DNA of 64,000 nucleotides from Mycoplasma sp. CAG:956. GTDB taxonomy: Bacteria; Bacillota_I; Bacilli_A; RF39; UBA660. Location of the stretch: NCBI GenBank assembly GCA_000433475.1, contig HF993110.1:132604-196603 (forward strand), in the 5' to 3' direction. Of this stretch, positions 42,712-51,680 are shown piece by piece; position 1 is the first letter of the stretch; the number at the start of each line of letters is the position of its first letter. Under the pieces are notes generated by a model. That model did no database searches and was not told the origin of the DNA. It was given only the letters and a program-made list of their open reading frames with translations. The position numbers and the translations under genes were made by a program.

Positions 42712-43281
42712 ATGAAACTAAATAACAAAGGTTGGAGTCTAAATACACTTTTAATATGTATGGCTATTATCTTATCATTTTTATTAATCTCTGTTTTATA
42801 TGTTTATAAATTATCAAATGAATTTACTAGTAATTTAACTGGAGTTAATAATTCTACTAACTATTCAAATAACAATTCTTCTGAGATATCTGATAGTATT
42901 AATAACAATAATAATACTTTGGATACTAAAGAATCGAATTCTTCTAATAATGATAGTAGCCAATTAGATAATAATCAAACTGATAATAGCAGTACTACTA
43001 ATGCTAAAGATAAATATTATATGACTAAAGAAAGTCAGCTGCATGCTGGAACCATCCGCTATTTAAAAGAAAATGCTATTACAATTGCGGATGATGAAAC
43101 AATTATTATTAATGCAAATGACATTATCAATAAAAAATATATTCAAGCTATTAAAGATGAACGCACAAATAACGCGTGTGATGGTTATTCAGTTGCAAGC
43201 TTTAAAGACAATGATTACAATGTTAAATCATACATCGATTGTGATTCCTACTCGACAGAAGGATATGGAGTTGAAGAATAA
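42712..43281 (+). CDS. Pilin-like single-TM surface protein with C-terminal CDGY-C-GY domain
   Basis: 189 residues. The N-terminus (MKLNNKGWSLNTLLICMAII) has the K-G-hydrophobic helix layout of prepilins but lacks the strict F-T-L-x-E motif (no Glu+5). A long Asn/Ser/Asp-rich linker (about 45-105) follows, then a domain with NACDGYSVASF and YIDCDSYSTEGYG, whose two Cys may form a disulfide. It should be extracytoplasmic. GAGGTG precedes ATG 42712. The next gene shares the terminal domain. Function unknown; it occupies the place of rpoBC. Confidence 0.65.
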   Translation: MKLNNKGWSLNTLLICMAIILSFLLISVLYVYKLSNEFTSNLTGVNNSTNYSNNNSSEISDSINNNNNTLDTKESNSSNNDSSQLDNNQTDNSSTTNAKDKYYMTKESQLHAGTIRYLKENAITIADDETIIINANDIINKKYIQAIKDERTNNACDGYSVASFKDNDYNVKSYIDCDSYSTEGYGVEE

Positions 43282-43283
43282 AA

Positions 43284-43646
43284 ATGAAAAAATTTCGTAA
43301 GTTTACGATTGCTTGGGGAATAATTCTAGTGTTGATTTTTATTTTATTTACAATGTATTCTTTTAAATTAGATAAAAAAATTAAAAAATATCATGAATTA
43401 GAAGAATATTTTGCTACATCTGTTTCAGAATATAGCGATGCAAAAAAAGATTACCCTCAAACTATTGAAGTCATCAATTTTAGCTTAAGTGATGCTATTG
43501 AAAAAGGTATCGTTACTGAACTGAAAATTGATGATGATATTTGTGATGGTTATGTTAAGATAGCTAATGATGAAATTGTTACTTATACTCCATATATTTC
43601 CTGTAAAAATTATACAACAAAGGGATACGAGAAAAATTTAAGCTAA
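43284..43646 (+). CDS. Single-TM protein sharing the CDGY-C-GY domain
   Basis: 120 residues: TM helix about 9-27, a helical stretch, then the same terminal domain as its upstream neighbour (DAIEKGIVTELKIDDDICDG, then YVKI...YISCKNYTTKGY). It lacks the Asn-rich linker. It starts 2 nt after the upstream gene, so they form an operon and may interact or be duplicates. Orientation suggests the Cys pair is outside the cell. Not a known family to me. Confidence 0.6.
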   Translation: MKKFRKFTIAWGIILVLIFILFTMYSFKLDKKIKKYHELEEYFATSVSEYSDAKKDYPQTIEVINFSLSDAIEKGIVTELKIDDDICDGYVKIANDEIVTYTPYISCKNYTTKGYEKNLS

Positions 43647-43659
43647 AGATAAATTTTTG

Positions 43660-43689
43660 TTGACAAAGAGTGAGGCAGAATGCTATAGT
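43660..43689 (+). promoter_or_regulatory. Promoter of rpsL-rpsG-fusA-tuf
   Basis: TTGACA (43660-43665), 18 bases, TATAGT (43684-43689), with an extended TG. This is the best -35 box in the window, fitting a strongly expressed operon. Confidence 0.85.
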
Positions 43690-43708
43690 ATTAATGAATT
43701 TTAATTAT

Positions 43709-43763
43709 GGTTCTATTTCGGTAGAGCTTATTTAAAAAGAATAATTGATACACCAGGATGTGT
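43709..43763 (+). promoter_or_regulatory. Hairpins in the rpsL leader
   Basis: GGTTCTA (43709-43715) pairs with TAGAGCT (43722-43728), two wobbles, loop TTTCGG; a second small stem ACAC/GTGT lies at 43750-43763. They sit in the ~90-base leader before rpsL and may be a regulatory site; no known motif was matched. Confidence 0.3.
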
Positions 43764-43783
43764 GTTAATGGAAGGAGGATTTT

Positions 43784-44200
43784 ATGACAACTATTAACCA
43801 ATTAGTTAGAAAAGGAAGAAGTAAGAAAACTAAAAAGAGTAAAAGCCCAGTATTAAATGTTGGCTTCAATTCTATGGAAAGAAAAGAAACTGAAACAAAT
43901 AGTCCACAAAAACGTGGTGTTTGTACAAGAGTTGCTACTCGTACACCAAAGAAACCAAACTCAGCATTAAGAAAATATGCTCGTGTTAGATTATCAAATG
44001 GTCGTGAAGTTGATACTTACATTCCAGGTGAAGGTCATAATTTACAAGAACATAGCGTAGTATTAATTCGTGGTGGTCGTGTTAAAGACCTTATCGGTGT
44101 TAGATATCATATTGTACGTGGTACACTTGATACTCAAGGCGTTAATAATAGAAAACAAGGTCGTAGTAAATACGGTACTAAAAAACCAAAAACTAAATAA
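43784..44200 (+). CDS. rpsL: 30S ribosomal protein S12
   Basis: 138 residues. Core motifs TTINQLVRKGR, the decoding loop TPKKPNSALRKYARVRL (with the lysine that confers streptomycin sensitivity in other species) and YIPGEGHNLQEHSVVLIRGG. S12 controls decoding accuracy. GGAGG precedes the ATG. First gene of the str operon. Confidence 0.98.
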   Translation: MTTINQLVRKGRSKKTKKSKSPVLNVGFNSMERKETETNSPQKRGVCTRVATRTPKKPNSALRKYARVRLSNGREVDTYIPGEGHNLQEHSVVLIRGGRVKDLIGVRYHIVRGTLDTQGVNNRKQGRSKYGTKKPKTK

Positions 44201-44225
44201 TAATTAAAGGAGGGAGAAGATAATT

Positions 44226-44693
44226 ATGCGTAAAAGACGTGCTGTAAAAAGAGATGTATTACCTGATCCAATATACAATTCAAAAGTAGTTACTAAATTA
44301 GTTAACACACTTATGATTGGTGGTAAAAAAGGTACTGCACAAAAGATTCTTTATGAAGCATTCGATATAATCAAAGAAGCAACTAAGAAAGACCCAATGG
44401 AAGTTTATAACGAAGCAATGAAGAATATTATGCCAGTTCTAGAAGTTAAATCTAGACGTGTAGGTGGTTCTAATGTACAAGTTCCACTAGAAGTAAGTCC
44501 TGATAGAGCCCAATCGCTTGCTCTAAGATGGTTAGTAAATTATGCTAAAATTGGTCGTGGCAAAACTATGGCTGAAAAATTAGCAAACGAAATTATGGAT
44601 GCTGCAAAAGGCGTTGGTGGAGCTGTTAAAAAACGTGAAGATACTCACAAGATGGCTGAAGCTAATAAAGCATTTGCTCATTATAGATGGTAG
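44226..44693 (+). CDS. rpsG: 30S ribosomal protein S7
   Basis: 155 residues. RRKRAVKRDVLPDPIYNSKV-like start (MRKRRAVKRDVLPDPIYNSK), GGSNVQVPLEVSPDRAQSLA and the end AFAHYRW. It nucleates assembly of the 30S head. GGAGGGAG precedes ATG 44226; 25 bases follow rpsL. Confidence 0.98.
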   Translation: MRKRRAVKRDVLPDPIYNSKVVTKLVNTLMIGGKKGTAQKILYEAFDIIKEATKKDPMEVYNEAMKNIMPVLEVKSRRVGGSNVQVPLEVSPDRAQSLALRWLVNYAKIGRGKTMAEKLANEIMDAAKGVGGAVKKREDTHKMAEANKAFAHYRW

Positions 44694-44702
44694 GAGAAAT
44701 AT

Positions 44703-46778
44703 ATGGCAAGAGATGTCTCAATTGACAAAGTAAGAAATATCGGTATCATGGCTCACATTGATGCCGGAAAAACAACTACTACTGAACGTGTATTATTCCA
44801 TACTGGAGTAACACATAAAATTGGTGAAACTCACGATGGTGAATCACAAATGGACTGGATGGAACAAGAAAAAGAAAGAGGTATTACAATTACTTCTGCT
44901 GCAACAACTGCACACTGGAAGGGATACCGTTTCAATATTATTGATACCCCAGGTCACGTAGACTTTACTGTAGAAGTTTCACGTAGTTTAAGAGTTCTAG
45001 ATGGTGCTGTAGCATTAATCGATGCTCAAGCTGGTGTAGAACCTCAAACTGAAACTGTATGGCGTCAAGCTACTGAATTCAAAGTTCCAAGAATCATTTT
45101 TGCTAATAAAATGGATAAAATGGGTGCTGATTTCGTTTACAGTTTAGATACAATTGACAAGAGATTAGGTGTTAATGCAAAACCAATCGAATGGCCAATT
45201 GGACAAGAATCTGAATTCAATGGTATCATTGATTTAGTAACAATGAAAGCTTATCATTATGATGGTGAACAAGCTGAAAATCCTGTAGAAATCGAAATTC
45301 CAGCAGAATTAAAGGCTGAGGCAGAAAAGAGACGTTCTGATTTAGTTGAAACTGTTGTCGAATTTGATGATGAACTAATGGAAAAATACCTTGGTGGTGA
45401 AGAATTAACTATTGAAGAAATCAAACATTGTATCCGTAAAGGAACACTTGCTGCTGAATTCTTCCCAGTTATGTGCGGAACTGCTTTAGGAAACATTGGT
45501 GTTAAGTTATTACTTGATGCTGTAATTGATTATTTACCAGCTCCAACTGATGTTCCATCAATCGAATGTTATAATCCTAAAACAGGCGAAGATATAATGC
45601 GTCATCCAAGTGATAATGAACCATTTACTGCATTAGCATTCAAGATTATGACAGATCCATTTGTAGGTAGATTAGCATTCTTCCGTGTTTACTCTGGTAA
45701 ATTAACAAGCGGTTCATACGTTTTAAATAGTACTAAGGGTGAAAAAGAAAGAATTGGTCGTATCTTACAAATGCATGCTAATACTCGTAAAGAAATTTCT
45801 GAAGTATACTGCGGTGAAATTGCAGCTGCTGTAGGTTTAAAAAATACTACTACTGCTGATACATTATGTGATGAAAAGAACCCAGTTATCATGAAAGGTA
45901 TGGAATTCCCATTACCAGTTATTGATGAAGCAATCGAACCAAAGAGTAAAAATGACCAAGATAAAATGGCACTTGCTCTTCAAAAACTTGCTGAAGAAGA
46001 CCCAACATTCAAATATAAGACTGACCATGAAACAGGCCAAACTGTTATCAGTGGTATGGGTGAATTACACTTAGATGTTCTTGTAGATAGAATGCGTAGA
46101 GAATTTAATGTTGAATGTAATATTGGTAAACCACAAGTTGCTTACCGTGAAACAATCACTCAAGTTGGTGAATGTGAAGGACGTTATATTAAACAATCTG
46201 GTGGTCGTGGACAATACGGTCATGTTTGGGTTAAATTTGAACCAAATCCAGGTAAAGGTTATGAATTCGTTGATGCTATCGTTGGTGGTGTAGTTCCTCG
46301 TGAATATATTCCAGTAACTGATAAAGGTTTACAAGAAGCATTGGCTGGTGGTGTACTTGCTGGATATCCAATGGTTGATATCAAAGCAACATTATTTGAT
46401 GGTTCATACCATGATGTCGATTCATCAGAAATGGCATTTAAAATCGCTGCCTCTTTAGCAGTAAAAGAAACTAAGAATAAATGTAAACCAGTTATTCTAG
46501 AACCAATCATGAAAGTTGCTGTAACAGTTCCAGAAGAATATATGGGTAATGTTATGGGTGACTTAACAAGTCGTAGAGGACGTCCACTTGGACAAGAATC
46601 ACGTGGTAATGCTCTACAAATTATGGCAATGGTTCCACTTGCTGAAATGTTTGGTTATGCTACTTCCCTAAGAAGTAATACACAAGGTCGTGGAAACTTT
46701 GTTATGGAATTAGATCATTATGATGAAGTTCCAAAATCAATCGCTGAAGATATAATTAAGAAAAACAGCGCTAACTAA
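44703..46778 (+). CDS. fusA: Elongation factor G
   Basis: 691 residues, full length. G1 AHIDAGKTT, switch II DTPGHVDF, G4 NKMDKMGAD; domains II-V follow, with the domain IV GYEFVDAIVGGVVPREYIPV. It drives translocation with GTP. Start follows rpsG by 9 bases with GGAG. It is followed by tuf after 72 bases. Confidence 0.98.
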   Translation: MARDVSIDKVRNIGIMAHIDAGKTTTTERVLFHTGVTHKIGETHDGESQMDWMEQEKERGITITSAATTAHWKGYRFNIIDTPGHVDFTVEVSRSLRVLDGAVALIDAQAGVEPQTETVWRQATEFKVPRIIFANKMDKMGADFVYSLDTIDKRLGVNAKPIEWPIGQESEFNGIIDLVTMKAYHYDGEQAENPVEIEIPAELKAEAEKRRSDLVETVVEFDDELMEKYLGGEELTIEEIKHCIRKGTLAAEFFPVMCGTALGNIGVKLLLDAVIDYLPAPTDVPSIECYNPKTGEDIMRHPSDNEPFTALAFKIMTDPFVGRLAFFRVYSGKLTSGSYVLNSTKGEKERIGRILQMHANTRKEISEVYCGEIAAAVGLKNTTTADTLCDEKNPVIMKGMEFPLPVIDEAIEPKSKNDQDKMALALQKLAEEDPTFKYKTDHETGQTVISGMGELHLDVLVDRMRREFNVECNIGKPQVAYRETITQVGECEGRYIKQSGGRGQYGHVWVKFEPNPGKGYEFVDAIVGGVVPREYIPVTDKGLQEALAGGVLAGYPMVDIKATLFDGSYHDVDSSEMAFKIAASLAVKETKNKCKPVILEPIMKVAVTVPEEYMGNVMGDLTSRRGRPLGQESRGNALQIMAMVPLAEMFGYATSLRSNTQGRGNFVMELDHYDEVPKSIAEDIIKKNSAN

Positions 46779-46850
46779 AAATAATACTTGAAAAAATATC
46801 AAGCATTAGATAAAATAAATATGTAATTAAAAAGAAGGAGAATATTTAAT

Positions 46851-48026
46851 ATGGCAAAAGAAAAATTTGACAGAAGTAAAGAGCATTTAAATATTGGTAC
46901 TATCGGTCATGTAGACCATGGTAAAACTACTTTAACTGCTGCTATTACTAAATATTTCAGTAAAGAGTTCAAAGATTATGCAGAAATCGATGCAGCTCCT
47001 GAAGAAAGAGAAAGAGGTATTACAATTAATACTGCTCACGTTGAGTATGAGACTGCAACTCGTCACTATGCTCACGTAGATTGCCCAGGCCATGCTGATT
47101 ACGTTAAAAACATGATTACTGGTGCAGCACAAATGGATGGTGCTATCCTAGTTGTTTCAGCAACAGATGGTCCAATGCCTCAAACTAGAGAACATATTTT
47201 ACTTGCTCGTCAAGTAGGTGTTCCTAAAATTCTTGTATTCATCAACAAATGCGATATGGTTGAAGATCCTGAATTATTAGACTTAGTAGAAATGGAAATC
47301 CGTGAATTATTAGGAGAATACGGTTTTGATGCTGATTGTCCTGTCATTCGTGGTTCTGCTCTTAAAGCTCTTGAAGGTGATGAATCTGATATGGGTGCAG
47401 GTGCTATTAGAAAATTAATGGAAGCTTGCGATACATATTTTGATGTTCCTGTAAGAGATTTGGACAAACCATTCTTAATGAGTATCGAAGATGTATTTAC
47501 TATTTCTGGACGTGGTACAGTTGTTACTGGACGTGTAGAACGTGGTAAATTACAACTTAACGATGAAGTTGAAATCGTTGGTCTTAAACCTACAAGAAAG
47601 ACTGTTGTTACTGGTATCGAAATGTTTAGAAAATCTCTAGACTTTGCTCAAGCTGGTGACAATGCAGGTGCATTACTTCGTGGTATTAACCGTGATGAAG
47701 TTGAACGTGGACAAGTTCTTGCTAAACCAGGTTCAGTTACTCCTCATCATAAATTTACTGCAAAAGTTTATGTATTAAGCAAAGAAGAAGGCGGACGTCA
47801 TACTCCATTCTTCTCAAACTACAGACCTCAATTCTATTTCAGAACAACTGATGTTACAGGTGTTATTGAATTACCAGCAGGTGTTGAAATGGTTATGCCA
47901 GGCGACAATGTTGATATGACAGTAGAATTAATTGCACCAATTGCTTTAGAAAAAGGTACTAAGTTCTCTATCCGTGAAGGTGGACGTACTGTAGGTGCTG
48001 GTTCTGTTACTGATATTCTTGAGTAA
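46851..48026 (+). CDS. tuf: Elongation factor Tu
   Basis: 391 residues. P-loop GHVDHGKTT, switch II DCPGHADY, NKCD and SALK motifs; domains II and III complete. It delivers aminoacyl-tRNA to the ribosome. AAGGAGA precedes the ATG. A strong terminator follows and the usual rpsJ/S10 operon does not. Confidence 0.98.
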   Translation: MAKEKFDRSKEHLNIGTIGHVDHGKTTLTAAITKYFSKEFKDYAEIDAAPEERERGITINTAHVEYETATRHYAHVDCPGHADYVKNMITGAAQMDGAILVVSATDGPMPQTREHILLARQVGVPKILVFINKCDMVEDPELLDLVEMEIRELLGEYGFDADCPVIRGSALKALEGDESDMGAGAIRKLMEACDTYFDVPVRDLDKPFLMSIEDVFTISGRGTVVTGRVERGKLQLNDEVEIVGLKPTRKTVVTGIEMFRKSLDFAQAGDNAGALLRGINRDEVERGQVLAKPGSVTPHHKFTAKVYVLSKEEGGRHTPFFSNYRPQFYFRTTDVTGVIELPAGVEMVMPGDNVDMTVELIAPIALEKGTKFSIREGGRTVGAGSVTDILE

Positions 48027-48040
48027 TAAACTGTTGATTT

Positions 48041-48073
48041 AAAAGTGAAACTTTTATAGTTTCACTTTTTTTC
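48041..48073 (+). terminator. Terminator after tuf
   Basis: AAAAGTGAAAC (48041-48051) and GTTTCACTTTT (48059-48069), perfect 11-bp stem, 7-nt loop, T-run. Confidence 0.9.
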
Positions 48074-48111
48074 TTTTTTAAATAATGTATAATTGTATTA
48101 GGTGGTGAAAG

Positions 48112-49191
48112 ATGAAAAAAAGTAAAACTAAATCAAAAAATAAAAAAAGACGCCGTAAATTAAAAAAATGGCCAAAACTAGTTTTATTGTTAATGATTCT
48201 TGCAGCTTTATTATTTATTTTGAAAAAGTCACTTGACAATTATAATATTACATTCACCAATACATACGAATATTTAATAGAAAAAATTAATAATCAAAAA
48301 AAGAATCATGATGAAAAAAAACAACAAGAAAATAATCAAAAATTAGAAGCAGATTATAATAATTGTTTAGAACAAAAGTATTCTGAAGAAGAAAAAAGTG
48401 AAAAAATAATTAAACTTGAAAATGAATTAAATGATTATCTAAAAAATTATAGTTTAAGTGTAAAATTTGTTGATATAAATAGTAATTATACATTTAGTTA
48501 CAACGAGTCTAAAGTTTATTATGCAGCCAGTACAATTAAAATGTTAGATGCAATTTATATTTATGAAAATGCCCTAGAAGGAAATATAGATTTAGATACT
48601 ACTAAAAAATACACAAAAAATTTTAAAGTATTATACTCTGCTGGTTTAGAAAAACATAAAATAGGAGATATGATCTCTCTAAGGGATTTAGTTAAATATG
48701 CTATAACTGTGAGTGATAATTCTGCCCATCAAATGTTAGTTGACTATATTGGCTTTACTAATTTAAAAAAATACGGTAATTCTCTAGGAGCCAAAAATAC
48801 ATTAATAGGTGGTGATAACTTTGGACAAATTGATACCAATGATTCTATTGCATACTTAACTGAATTGTATAAATTTATAAATGACAATTCTGCTCTTTCA
48901 AAAGAATTAAAATCTTATTTTATTGAAAGTGATGAAAATTTCTTGAAAGATGAAGAAAATGAAATAGAAGCTGCTACCAAATATGGAGAGTATGGTAATA
49001 CATTCCACAATAATGGTATTGTTTATACCAAGAATCCATATTTAATAAGTATTTTAACTAATTTAGGTAAGAAAAAAGGTGCTTCTGTAATAAAATCTGT
49101 TAATAATAAAATTCAAGAGTTACAAGAAGTTGTTTATGAAAATCATATAAATTATTGTCAACAAAAAATATACAGTGTCCAAAATGATTGA
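48112..49191 (+). CDS. Membrane-anchored class A beta-lactamase-fold serine hydrolase
   Basis: 359 residues: a very basic cytoplasmic start (KSKTKSKNKKRRRKLKKW), one TM (about 22-42), a coiled-coil stalk, then the hydrolase domain with S140-x-x-K (ASTIKM) and S201-D-N (VSDNSA). The third motif reads HNNG instead of KTG, and the Glu166 region of true beta-lactamases is not seen, so it is more likely a wall-related peptidase or an inactive relative than a resistance enzyme. It acts outside the cell. GGTGGTGA precedes ATG 48112. Ends in TGA. Confidence 0.8.
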   Translation: MKKSKTKSKNKKRRRKLKKWPKLVLLLMILAALLFILKKSLDNYNITFTNTYEYLIEKINNQKKNHDEKKQQENNQKLEADYNNCLEQKYSEEEKSEKIIKLENELNDYLKNYSLSVKFVDINSNYTFSYNESKVYYAASTIKMLDAIYIYENALEGNIDLDTTKKYTKNFKVLYSAGLEKHKIGDMISLRDLVKYAITVSDNSAHQMLVDYIGFTNLKKYGNSLGAKNTLIGGDNFGQIDTNDSIAYLTELYKFINDNSALSKELKSYFIESDENFLKDEENEIEAATKYGEYGNTFHNNGIVYTKNPYLISILTNLGKKKGASVIKSVNNKIQELQEVVYENHINYCQQKIYSVQND

Positions 49192-49234
49192 CAATCTGAT
49201 TTGAAATTATTAAAATATAATTGGAGAGATAAAT

Positions 49235-49807
49235 ATGAAGGAAAAGAAAAAATTATTCAATATTGCAACTTATGGTCAAATGCTAATTGACATTATACTA
49301 TTTGCATTAGGAGTTTATAGTGCTAGTAATCCAACAAGTTCAAATACAGTAATTGGTGTTGCTTTTGGAATTTGTTTAAGTATCGTGGGAATTTACAATA
49401 TCATTAAATCCATATTTAATATTCATAAAGGACCATTTTTTGTGGTAGATATCGTATACGGAATTCTAAGCATAATTGCTGGTATATTTATTATTATAAA
49501 TCCATTATCATTAACTGGAATTCTATCAGTTGGTATTGGTTTATGGTTAATAATATCAGCATCATTTAAATTTGCTTTAGCACTTCAATTAAGAAAATTT
49601 GCTGAAGAAACATGGCTATTTTCAATGGTAATATCAATATTAGTTTTAATACTTGGAATAATAGTTATGATAAATCCATTTAGTACAGCTTTAGTTTTAA
49701 CTACTTTTGTAGGTATTATGATGTGCGTTTATTCAAGTATTGATTTTTTACAACAAATTTTATTTAGAAAAAGAGTTAAAGAAATTATTAATATTTTCTT
49801 TGAATAA
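49235..49807 (+). CDS. DUF308 (HdeD-like) membrane protein
   Basis: 190 residues, six TM helices in three similar hairpins: LFALGVYSASNPTSS-like (IILFALGVYSASNPT), LSIIAGIFIIINPLSLTGIL, and LVLILGIIVMINPFSTALVL, the last two clearly alike. It is a second DUF308 protein besides 2244-2885. GGAGAG precedes ATG 49235. It follows the hydrolase by 43 bases and is probably in the same unit. Function of the family is unknown. Confidence 0.82.
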   Translation: MKEKKKLFNIATYGQMLIDIILFALGVYSASNPTSSNTVIGVAFGICLSIVGIYNIIKSIFNIHKGPFFVVDIVYGILSIIAGIFIIINPLSLTGILSVGIGLWLIISASFKFALALQLRKFAEETWLFSMVISILVLILGIIVMINPFSTALVLTTFVGIMMCVYSSIDFLQQILFRKRVKEIINIFFE

Positions 49808-49824
49808 TGCATTGATTTATAAGG

Positions 49825-49850
49825 TAAGCCCACAAGGGCTTATTTTTTTT
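49825..49850 (+). terminator. Terminator after DUF308 gene
   Basis: TAAGCCC (49825-49831) and GGGCTTA (49836-49842), 4-nt loop, then eight T. The next 160 bases are AT-rich without features until the eno promoter. Confidence 0.85.
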
Positions 49851-50011
49851 AATAATATTCTTAATAAAATAAAACTATATTATTATACAAATAGCATCTA
49901 TATAAATATTTTTTGAATTTAGTCTTTTTTATAATTGTGTTTAAAACTTATTAATAAAAACAGCCAATTATTTCTTATAAAAATATCATTTTTTCTATAA
50001 TCTGTTAGGCA

Positions 50012-50020
50012 TGTTATATT
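50012..50020 (+). promoter_or_regulatory. Extended -10 promoter of eno
   Basis: TGTTATATT, extended -10, 58 bases before the chosen eno ATG; -35 weak. Confidence 0.5.
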
Positions 50021-50077
50021 GATAATTAAGTTAAAATGATGTACAATATCATAGTGAAAAAGGTGAAGGTGAATAAA

Positions 50078-51310
50078 ATGAAAATCAAAAAAATATTTGC
50101 AAGAGAAATTTTAGATTCAAGAGGAAACCCAACAGTAGAATGTGATGTTACTCTTGAAAACGGAATTAAAGCAACTGCCTCAGTTCCATCAGGAGCTTCA
50201 ACTGGTTCAAGAGAAGCTTTAGAACTACGCGATAACGATAAAAAGCGTTACAATGGTAAGGGCGTTTTAAAAGCTGTAAGCAATATCAATGATATTATTG
50301 CCAAAGAATTAGAAGGCAAAGAATTAGTTCAAAATCAAATTGATGCTGAAATGTTAAAATTAGATGGTACTGAATTTAAAACAAATTTAGGAGCCAATGC
50401 AACTTTAGCTGTATCACTAGCTTGTTTAAAAGCAGCAGCAGCTAATGATGGCAAGGAATTATATGAATTTGTATCTAACGGAACAGTTAGTTTACCAATT
50501 CCAATGATGAATATTGTTAATGGCGGCAAACATGCTAATAATGATTTAGATATTCAAGAATTTATGATTGTTCCTGTAATTAAACCTTTCAAGGAAAGAT
50601 TAAGAGCAGGTGCTGAAGTATTCCATACATTAAAGAAAATCTTAGATGGTATGGGATTATCTACTGGTGTAGGCGATGAAGGTGGCTTTGCTCCAAATTT
50701 AAAAAATAATGAAGAAGCATTACAATTAATCGTTAAAGCTATAACAGAAGCAGGTTATAAACCAGGCGAAGAAGTATTCATTGCCATAGATGCTGCTTCA
50801 AGTGAAATGTATAATGAAGAAACTAAGACATATTCAGTAGATAAAAAGAATTTAACAAGTGATGATTTAATGAATTATTACTTAGATTTAATTGAAAAAT
50901 ATCCAATTATTAGTATTGAAGATGCCTTTATGGAAGATGATTTTGAATCATTAGCTAAATTAACAGCTAAAATCGGTGAAAAAATTATGTTAGTTGGCGA
51001 TGATTACTTCGTAACTAATAAGAAATTCTTACAAAAAGCTATCGATATGCATGCTGGTAATGCTATATTATTAAAAGCAAACCAAATTGGTACCGTATCA
51101 GAAATGATGGAAACTATTTTATTAGCCAGAAAAAATGGTTATAAAATGGTAATTTCTCATCGTAGTGGTGAAACTGAAGATACATTTATTGCTGATTTAG
51201 CAGCTGGATTAGATATTCCTTATATCAAAACAGGTTCTTTATCTCGTGGAGAAAGAATTGCAAAATATAATAGATTACTTCGTATTGAAGAAAAATTAAT
51301 GGAAAAATAA
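50078..51310 (+). CDS. eno: Enolase
   Basis: 410 residues. Converts 2-phosphoglycerate to PEP in glycolysis. Signature motifs: REILDSRGNPTVE, PSGASTGSREALELRD, GDEGGFAPNL (catalytic Glu), IEDAFMEDD and VGDDYFVTN (Mg ligands), LLKANQIGT (catalytic Lys), ISHRSGETEDTFIADLA. About 20 residues shorter at the C-terminus than the B. subtilis enzyme and with the SLSRGERIAKYNRLLRIEE ending of a different enolase subgroup. ATG 50078 was preferred: AGGTGA precedes it; the frame's first codon at 50036 lies just downstream of the -10. Confidence 0.96.
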   Translation: MKIKKIFAREILDSRGNPTVECDVTLENGIKATASVPSGASTGSREALELRDNDKKRYNGKGVLKAVSNINDIIAKELEGKELVQNQIDAEMLKLDGTEFKTNLGANATLAVSLACLKAAAANDGKELYEFVSNGTVSLPIPMMNIVNGGKHANNDLDIQEFMIVPVIKPFKERLRAGAEVFHTLKKILDGMGLSTGVGDEGGFAPNLKNNEEALQLIVKAITEAGYKPGEEVFIAIDAASSEMYNEETKTYSVDKKNLTSDDLMNYYLDLIEKYPIISIEDAFMEDDFESLAKLTAKIGEKIMLVGDDYFVTNKKFLQKAIDMHAGNAILLKANQIGTVSEMMETILLARKNGYKMVISHRSGETEDTFIADLAAGLDIPYIKTGSLSRGERIAKYNRLLRIEEKLMEK

Positions 51311-51395
51311 GCAAAAAACTTCAAGATATAGTGTAATTTCTTGAAATTAAATAACAAGTATGATATAGTTTTACAAGAAATGGGAGTGGCAATCA

Positions 51396-51614
51396 ATGGA
51401 AACAATGTTGTTAATAGTATCAATATTATTAATTGCTATAGTCTTATTACAAAGTAATAAAGCAAGTGATGCAGGTCAAATAATTTCAGGTGGTAATGAA
51501 GCATTATTTACTCATCAAAAAGAAAGAGGCCTAGAATTACTAATTAGCCGTTTAACTTTAATATTAGGAGTTCTTTTCTTCGTAATAGCATTAATCATAT
51601 TTTTACAAAAATAA
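51396..51614 (+). CDS. secG: Preprotein translocase subunit SecG
   Basis: 72 residues with two TM helices (about 3-21 and 50-70) and the SecG linker LLQSNKASDAGQIISGGNEA. It assists SecYE during export. Start has GGGAGTGG upstream. In Bacilli secG precedes rnr and smpB; here a prepilin-like gene is inserted between. Confidence 0.93.
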   Translation: METMLLIVSILLIAIVLLQSNKASDAGQIISGGNEALFTHQKERGLELLISRLTLILGVLFFVIALIIFLQK

Positions 51615-51643
51615 AAAGTCTTACAATTAAAAGACTTTTTTTT
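51613..51643 (+). terminator. Terminator after secG
   Basis: AAAAAGTCTT (51613-51622) and AAGACTTTTT (51631-51640), then T. Confidence 0.8.
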
Positions 51644-51680
51644 AAACTAATAATGTTTTATAATGTTTATAGAGGTAAGT

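Noticed and set aside
48112..49191. Beta-lactamase resistance gene
   Set aside because: S-x-x-K and S-D-N are present but KTG and the Glu166 region are not; basic TM anchor and coiled-coil stalk fit a wall-related role.
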